Source of the DNA: Candidatus Hydrogenedentota bacterium
Lineage (GTDB): Bacteria > Hydrogenedentota > Hydrogenedentia > Hydrogenedentales > JAGMZX01
DNA length: 21,339 nucleotides
NCBI GenBank assembly: GCA_029556545.1
Contig: JAKQEQ010000135.1
Span: forward strand, 1 to 21,339
Direction of reading: 5' to 3'
The notes under the pieces are model-generated. The model had not been told where the DNA came from, ran no database searches, and saw only the letters and a list, made by a program, of their open reading frames with translations. Shown here piece after piece: positions 16,578 through 21,339 of this stretch (the first letter of the stretch is position 1; each line of letters begins with the position of its first letter). The position numbers and the translations under genes were made by a program.

Positions 16578-17924
16578 ATGACACTGTGGTGCATTGCGAT
16601 TGTCGGTAGTCTAGGCGCGGCGGAAGTGTCGCCGGCGATGGAGCCGTCGCTGCCTGTTCGGGTCGTCGGCGCCTGGGAGATTGCCGTGGGGCCGGGCATC
16701 ATCCGCGTCGGCGAACGGGACGTGTCCATTGCCGATCCTGTCCAACTCGCCGTTGATCCGCCCGAAACCCGCCTCGTGCGCGACGAGTGTTACACGGACC
16801 TGCCCGCCTTCGACAGCGCGGCCCCCGGCTGGCGTAAGGGCGCGCGGCTGCGTCCCCTTATCACGGAGGAATGCTCCGCCACCGGTCTGCTCGACGAGGC
16901 AACCCTCAGAATAAAGACGGGACCCGGCGCCGCACCCGTCCTCACGCGAGGCGTCGACTACGAGCTAGACCCCTTCTGGGCCACGTTTGGCCGCCTGGAA
17001 TCCGGAAACATCGCGCGAAGGCAGGCCGTCTTCGTCGATTATGCCTACCGCCCGAACCGGCTCGATTCCGTAATAGTTAACGCTGCTGGTATCGTAACAC
17101 GCGTCCCCGGCGCCGCCGGCGTCGGCGCGTTGCGGCCCCCGGCGGTCCCGGATGACGCCGTGGTGCTTGCCAACGTGTGGGTGCCCGGTTTCACCGACGC
17201 CCTCACCGAGGACGCCGTTTTCCCTGTGTTGTCCGACGCGCCCTCCCCGGCCCCGGAAGCCCCCGTCGCGGACCGGCTGCTCCCGAATATGCTGCGCAAA
17301 CTGCGCGCCGGCGAAACCGTCACCATCGTCGCCTGGGGCGACAGCGTCACCAACGGCGGCGGCGTGGGAGACGACGTCAATAACTGGTACCAGCATCAGA
17401 TCGCCGCGCGGCTCCAGGCCCGTTTCCCCCGCGCGCGCATCCGCATGTTGACCGCCGCCTGGGGCGGCGCATCCAGTCGTCTCTACCTCGACGCCCCCCC
17501 GGGCGGCGATCACGATTTCCAACGGGACGTGCTCGACCCGAAACCGGACCTGGTCACCATCGAATTCGTCAACGACGCTTATCTCGACGAGGCCGGCGTG
17601 CAAGCGCATTACGGCTCCATTCTCGATCGACTGCGCGGCATCGACGCCGAAGTGGTCCTCTTCACGCCCCATCTCGTTCGCCCCGATTGGATGGGCGTCA
17701 ATACCGAGAACGTCCGGACGGACCCTCGCCCCTACGTGACCGGCCTCCGCCGCTTCGCCCACGAGAAGAACGTCGCGCTCGCGGACACATCCGCCCGATG
17801 GTGCGCACTCTGGCGACAAGGCATTCCCTACACCACCTTGCTCGCCAACGCCATCAACCATCCCGATGCCCGCGGCATGGCCCTCTTCTCCGACGCCTTC
17901 ATGGCCCTGCTCCCCGAAGAATAG
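16578..17924 (+). CDS. SGNH/GDSL-family hydrolase with beta-rich N-terminal domain
   Basis: A 448-residue protein, probably secreted via a short signal peptide (MTLWCIAIVGSLGAAEV). Residues ~25-230 are beta-rich with no family I recognise. The C-terminal ~210 residues form an SGNH hydrolase domain: block I AWGDSVTNGGG with the nucleophile S256, block II glycine in WGGASS (about 297), block III EFVNDAY with N332, and block V NAINHPDARG with H428. The position three before this His, usually Asp, is Ala, so the triad may be incomplete or use another acid. Family members deacetylate or de-esterify polysaccharides and lipids; the substrate here is unknown. The start has GGAGGA 7 nt upstream. Confidence 0.83.
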   Translation: MTLWCIAIVGSLGAAEVSPAMEPSLPVRVVGAWEIAVGPGIIRVGERDVSIADPVQLAVDPPETRLVRDECYTDLPAFDSAAPGWRKGARLRPLITEECSATGLLDEATLRIKTGPGAAPVLTRGVDYELDPFWATFGRLESGNIARRQAVFVDYAYRPNRLDSVIVNAAGIVTRVPGAAGVGALRPPAVPDDAVVLANVWVPGFTDALTEDAVFPVLSDAPSPAPEAPVADRLLPNMLRKLRAGETVTIVAWGDSVTNGGGVGDDVNNWYQHQIAARLQARFPRARIRMLTAAWGGASSRLYLDAPPGGDHDFQRDVLDPKPDLVTIEFVNDAYLDEAGVQAHYGSILDRLRGIDAEVVLFTPHLVRPDWMGVNTENVRTDPRPYVTGLRRFAHEKNVALADTSARWCALWRQGIPYTTLLANAINHPDARGMALFSDAFMALLPEE

Positions 17925-18290
17925 CCCGCCGCGTTATGTCCTCTCGGCCCTGTTGGTCCTCTTGGGCCTCTCCGGCCTCGTGGTCCCTTTGGCCTTCCTG
18001 GTCCTTTCGGTCCCTTTGGTCCTTTCCGTCCTTTCGCCCCCGTTGTGTCACGCGCTGCACTCACCGATCCAACGCAGATTTCGATTGCGGTCAGAGCGGC
18101 CACACCAGGAAGAATACGACTGCAACGTTTGCCCTCAAAAAAGGGCGCGAACCGCACAAGCTACGTGCCCTTCGAGGAGCCCTCATCCGAAAAAAGTCTT
18201 TTCGCTGTATTTGTTGATATGCGATTGTTTGTGTTGCTTTATTGATGTGTTATGTTGTTTTGTGTCGGCTTTCGGCGCGCGCCCCGCACC
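17925..18290. other. Region between convergent genes with tandem repeat
   Basis: No supported gene. The left part is a 9-bp tandem repeat (17945-18034). A small hairpin GCCCT/AGGGC lies at 18131-18146. The stretch 18205-18270 is strikingly T/G-rich on the plus strand and low in C compared with the surroundings. It follows the HDOD gene's stop on the minus strand and would be an A/C-rich, unstructured 3' untranslated region. Confidence 0.5.
17945..18034. repeat. Ten-unit 9-bp tandem repeat, consensus TGGTCCTTT
   Basis: Ten imperfect 9-bp units run in register from 17945 (for example TGGTCCCTT, CGGTCCCTT, TGGTCCTTT), between the 3' ends of two convergent genes. Read on the minus strand it would encode Gly-x-y collagen-like triplets, but no supported gene covers it. 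Confidence 0.75.
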
Positions 18291-19151
18291 CTAAATCAAC
18301 GCGAACACCGGCGTGCTCCATTGCCGCGTGTCCGTCACAACCGACGCAATCGCTTCCGGCCCGAAGCTGGCCGCTTCCCAGAATGGTTGCCCGGTTATTT
18401 GTTGCATGGCCTCCTCGGTTTCGTCCTCCGCCTCCAGCATATCGGTGATCATCTCCGCCGCCCGGACCGCGCTCGCCAGCAAGCGCGCGTCCTCCGGCGC
18501 CTGTTCCGGCTGGTTATGCCACGTCACCGCCGCCACAAGTTCCGGCGGCAGATTCCATTCTTCGAGGAGAAGACCGCCTATTTGCCCGTGGCAGAGCCCC
18601 AGTTCCGTTTGCTCCACTTCCGGCCTGGGTAGCGCGCGCGACGCGATATCCGTCTGAATCCGCTCGTAGACGTCCGGAAAATACTGATCCAAGATAAGCA
18701 GGCCGATGTCGTGCAACAGGCCCGCCATGTAGGCCTCGTCCTCGTCGATATACACCCCGGCCCCCGCAGAACGCGCGATCATGCGCATGCACACCGCCGC
18801 CCGCAACGACTGCTGCCAGAAGGTCTTCATATCCAGATGATGCCCGAGTTTTTCGAACGCCCGGATGATCGCGGCCGCCGAGACCAGCCGCTGCACCTCC
18901 TGCAGCCCAAGCCGCACCAGCGCGTCGCGAAGCGACACAATCCGCCCCGACATGCTGCTAAAATACACCACCGAATTCGCCACCCGCAGCACGCTCGCCG
19001 CAATCGCCGGGTCCTCCTCGATCACGACCGCAATCTCCTGGATGCCGGTCGAGTCGCTGCTCAACATCCGCTCCAATTCGAAGATGATCGAAGGCAGCGT
19101 CGGCAGGTCCTCCAGCGTACTGAATTTCTTGATCAGTTCGTCTCGAAACAC
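18291..19151 (-). CDS. HDOD-domain signalling/regulatory protein
   Basis: A 286-residue cytoplasmic protein consisting almost entirely of one HDOD domain. This HD-related, mostly non-catalytic module occurs in bacterial signalling, chemotaxis and stress regulators. Typical signatures are LPTLPSI near residue 17, EEDPAIAASVLRVANS (45-60), FWQQSLRAA (111-119), LLHDIG with H147-D148, and HGQIGGLLLEEWNLP (from H188) followed by WHN (H212). No GGDEF, EAL or receiver domain is attached, so it presumably acts with a separate partner. The start is a GTG at 19151 with GAGG about 8 nt upstream; the HDOD homology begins at once, which supports it. It is divergent from the second PHP gene. Confidence 0.87.
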   Translation of the reverse strand: MFRDELIKKFSTLEDLPTLPSIIFELERMLSSDSTGIQEIAVVIEEDPAIAASVLRVANSVVYFSSMSGRIVSLRDALVRLGLQEVQRLVSAAAIIRAFEKLGHHLDMKTFWQQSLRAAVCMRMIARSAGAGVYIDEDEAYMAGLLHDIGLLILDQYFPDVYERIQTDIASRALPRPEVEQTELGLCHGQIGGLLLEEWNLPPELVAAVTWHNQPEQAPEDARLLASAVRAAEMITDMLEAEDETEEAMQQITGQPFWEAASFGPEAIASVVTDTRQWSTPVFALI

Positions 19152-19198
19152 GCGCGTAACCTCGCTCTTTTCCGCCCTTTCCCGCCAAACCCGCCCCT

Positions 19199-19227
19199 AT
19201 GGTACGCGGAATCACCAGGAATTCCAA
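19199..19227 (-). promoter_or_regulatory. Possible promoter of the HDOD gene
   Basis: On the minus strand: TTGGAA (19222-19227), a 17-nt spacer, then TACCAT (19199-19204). Both boxes match the consensus at four of six positions with optimal spacing, about 48 nt before the GTG. Confidence 0.35.
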
Positions 19228-19240
19228 GGCAGCGAACCGG

Positions 19241-19256
19241 GACGCCAGCCGGCGTC
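19241..19256. repeat. Short GC palindrome in divergent intergenic region
   Basis: GACGCC (19241-19246), loop AGCC, GGCGTC (19251-19256). It lies between the HDOD promoter and the second PHP gene. It could be an intergenic palindromic repeat or an operator. Confidence 0.35.
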
Positions 19257-19346
19257 TCCGTGAACCCCGTGGTCTATCCCTCAACAGGACGAAACGGCAG
19301 TATGCCACCGCACCTTGAAATCACCCACATTCTTAACGAATACTCC

Positions 19347-19375
19347 TTGCGTCGCTTTGCGCTTCCGGGCATAAT
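19347..19375 (+). promoter_or_regulatory. Possible promoter of the second PHP gene
   Basis: TTGCGT (19347-19352), a 17-nt spacer, then CATAAT (19370-19375). The -10 box is the same as that of the NRAMP-like gene. The start would be near 19382, about 56 nt before the GTG at 19438. Confidence 0.4.
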
Positions 19376-19437
19376 ACGCACAGATTCTTCCGGGGTATTG
19401 ACGGGTGGAGTAAAGAAGAGACGCCAGGGGTGCCGCC

Positions 19438-21339
19438 GTGCATATTTCTAATCGACTTCTTGTCTCGATCCTGCCGCTCCTGCTACTTGTCGCGAGCACG
19501 GCGGGCGCCTCCAGCAACATGGCGCTCCAGCAGACGGCGACCGGCGCGGCGGCCGGCGTGACGCCGCCGCCCGGCCTGCGCTGGGTCCACTTCGCGCATC
19601 ATACGCACACGGACTACAGCGACGGCCGCGACACTGTCAGGAATCGCATACTCGAAGCCGCAAGTTTCGGCGCGGATAGTGTCTCGATCTGCGACCATAA
19701 TACCATCGAGCAATGCAATGACCCGTGGTTCATCGAACAGGACGGCTGCATACCGATGTGCGGCGATGAATGGGGCGGCATGGGCAGAGGGCACGCCTGC
19801 GTTCTGAACATGACGGGCAATGAAACGCTCGATGTGAGGCCTGACGGCACCCTGTACTCCCTTGATGAGATGCTGCCGCAAATGTTGGCGCGGGGCGGCA
19901 CGATCTTCATCAATCATCCCTTCGACGACGGCAATCCCTGGCCCCACGGATTCGCGCACGCCGGGATTTGCGGCGCCGCAGTATGGACCACTCCCTTCCC
20001 GAATGCGGACGCCCGCGGCTGGTGGGCCGCGCACATTACGCACGGCCGCATCCTCGTCGCAATCGGCGAAAGCGATCACCACCTCGAAAGGATCCTCTCG
20101 ACGGCAATCAGCAACTCGTTGGTTCCGTGCAATTACGTGCTGGCGAGCAGCGCCCAGCCCGCGGACGTGCAGGAGGCCCTCGAAGCGGGCAGAATCGCGG
20201 TTGCCGGGTCGAAGGGTGCGGCGCGTGCTTTCGTCTGGTGCGACCAGGACGGCGACGGCATCTACGAGACGCCCATGGGCACGAACATAGTCGTAACCCA
20301 GCCGAAACGCTTGCGCTTCCGGGTCGAGGTCTACGACGGGGCCGGGATACTCGGAAACGTGATGGTGTACTCGAACAATGGCGGCCTGAAGACGACGCTC
20401 GGAAGCGGGTCTCCCTGGCGCATTGATTACGAGGCCGATGTCACGGCGGATACGAAGGACTACCTGCGCGCAGAACTCCGGGGCGCCTTCGGCGTCTTTC
20501 AGTCGATTACAAACCCAATCTATATCAACTACGCGCCGACCGTGACGCTCAGCGCGGACCCGGCGGACCCTGTGAATGGCCCGATCGCGGTTGCCGCCAC
20601 GCTGAGCGCTGCGACCGGCGATTTTCACGCGGGTGATATTGCCGTAACGAACGCTACCGTCAGCGGTTTCTCCGGCGGCGGCAATTCCTACAGTTTCTTG
20701 CTGGCGCCCGTGTCGGAGGGGCTGTTCTCATGCCAAGTGCCTGCGGCCGTCTTCCACGACGCAGTCGGTAACATCAATCTGGCCAGTGCGACCTTGTCGC
20801 GCACGTATCTCAACCCGGCAGAAGGCGAAGGCGAAGGTGAAGGTGAAGGTGGAGGTGAAGGTGAAGGTGAAGGTGAAGGCGAAGGCGAGGGCGAAGGCGA
20901 GGGCGAAAGCGAAGGCGAAGGTGAAGGTGAAGGCGAGGGCGAAGGCGAGGGCGAGGGTGAAGGCGAAGGTGAAGGAGAGGGTGAAGGAGAGGGTGAAGGC
21001 GAAGGCGAAGGTGAAGGTGAAGGTGAAGGTGAAGGAGAGGGTGAAGGCGAAGGCGAAGGTGAAGGTGAAGGTGAAGGAGAGGGTGAAGGCGAAGGCGAAG
21101 GCGAGGGTGAAGGCGAAGGCGAAGGCGAGCCCTTCGAGTGCGCCGACCCCGACGCCGACACCGCCGCGCTCCCCGGCTCGGCCATCGTCGGCGAGTGGGG
21201 CCCGGCCACCCGCATCAACAGCCTCGCGATCCCCGCCAACCCCGACGAGTCCGCCGCCGTCGGCTGCGGCGACATGGTCGGCTTCAACAAGGGCACCGGC
21301 CTCTCCGGCCTGCTCGGCATCGCGATGCTCGACCTCAAC
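19438..21339 (+). CDS. Secreted PHP-domain protein with Ig-like domain and Gly-Glu linker (3' end missing)
   Basis: The frame is open to the window end (634 codons, truncated). It starts at a GTG with AGGGG 7 nt upstream. Residues 1-25 form a signal peptide ([19 protein letters not shown]). The PHP domain shows [10 protein letters not shown] (H55, H57), ICDHN (D86, H87), GDEWGG (E111), INHP (H160) and GESDHH (D213, H214), giving the usual metal-site set of PHP hydrolases. A beta domain follows, then an Ig-like domain (~365-460) about half identical by eye to one in the giant propeller protein. A (Gly-Glu)n linker (462-564) follows, with single Gly and Ser interruptions. After it comes a new domain beginning [17 protein letters not shown] that is cut by the window edge and is not the EF-hand-like module. 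The substrate is unknown. Confidence 0.85.
   Translation, partial: MHISNRLLVSILPLLLLVASTAGASSNMALQQTATGAAAGVTPPPGLRWVHFAHHTHTDYSDGRDTVRNRILEAASFGADSVSICDHNTIEQCNDPWFIEQDGCIPMCGDEWGGMGRGHACVLNMTGNETLDVRPDGTLYSLDEMLPQMLARGGTIFINHPFDDGNPWPHGFAHAGICGAAVWTTPFPNADARGWWAAHITHGRILVAIGESDHHLERILSTAISNSLVPCNYVLASSAQPADVQEALEAGRIAVAGSKGAARAFVWCDQDGDGIYETPMGTNIVVTQPKRLRFRVEVYDGAGILGNVMVYSNNGGLKTTLGSGSPWRIDYEADVTADTKDYLRAELRGAFGVFQSITNPIYINYAPTVTLSADPADPVNGPIAVAATLSAATGDFHAGDIAVTNATVSGFSGGGNSYSFLLAPVSEGLFSCQVPAAVFHDAVGNINLASATLSRTYLNPAEGEGEGEGEGGGEGEGEGEGEGEGEGEGESEGEGEGEGEGEGEGEGEGEGEGEGEGEGEGEGEGEGEGEGEGEGEGEGEGEGEGEGEGEGEGEGEGEGEGEGEPFECADPDADTAALPGSAIVGEWGPATRINSLAIPANPDESAAVGCGDMVGFNKGTGLSGLLGIAMLDLN
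20821..21129 (+). repeat. Gly-Glu hexanucleotide repeat (103 residues)
   Basis: 309 bp of GAR-GGN codons. A rare GGAGAG variant recurs at 20974, 20986, 21034 and 21076 (steps of 12, 48 and 42 bp), showing that blocks of several hexamers were duplicated as larger units. One Glu-to-Gly and one Gly-to-Ser change interrupt the alternation near its start. Confidence 0.93.

Noticed and set aside
17828-18157. Collagen-like Gly-x-y protein on the minus strand
   Set aside because: The Gly-x-y pattern is a by-product of the 9-bp tandem repeat. The frame overlaps the 3' end of the SGNH gene and lacks a signal peptide or a good ribosome site.

Overview
The window is GC-rich bacterial DNA from a lineage rich in secreted, modular proteins. 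Three proteins carry long alternating Gly-Glu linkers, and two of these end in an EF-hand-like module with the core [15 protein letters not shown]. From memory this combination suggests an uncultured Candidatus Hydrogenedentota or a related planctomycete-like group. That assignment is an inference and was not checked against any database. Spaced -35/-10 pairs resembling sigma70 promoters (for example TTGACA-N17-CATAAT) and GGAGG-type ribosome sites fit an ordinary bacterial chromosome. I see no phage, transposase, CRISPR, rRNA or tRNA signal.

Layout, left to right. Positions 1-812 are apparently non-coding and hold a run of small hairpins. Positions 813-8660 (+) encode a giant secreted protein with an N-terminal SBBP-associated domain, 21 beta-propeller blades in three blocks of exactly seven, two linking beta domains, a row of Fn3/Ig-like domains and a C-terminal sorting tail. 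It converges on an atypical NRAMP-family transporter (8835-10139, -), with a palindrome between them. Upstream of that lie a small zinc-ribbon membrane protein (10514-11029, -), a secreted PHP-domain metallohydrolase with a 151-residue Gly-Glu linker (11349-13277, -), a Tat-exported protein of unknown function (13409-14317, -) and a secreted parallel beta-helix protein with a 42-residue Gly-Glu linker (14339-16243, -). The last two probably form an operon. Then come an SGNH/GDSL hydrolase (16578-17924, +), an HDOD-domain regulator (18291-19151, -) and, divergent from it, a second secreted PHP-domain protein with a 103-residue Gly-Glu linker (19438 to the window end, +; GTG start; truncated).

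How the genes may work together: most products carry export signals and look like cell-surface or extracellular proteins (propellers, beta-helix, PHP and SGNH hydrolases, Ig domains). The most interesting theme is a modular kit: a catalytic or binding domain, a low-complexity Gly-Glu spacer of very variable length, and a terminal Cys-containing EF-hand-like pair reminiscent of dockerins. This could be a surface-display or assembly system. The function is inferred. Only the architecture is seen.
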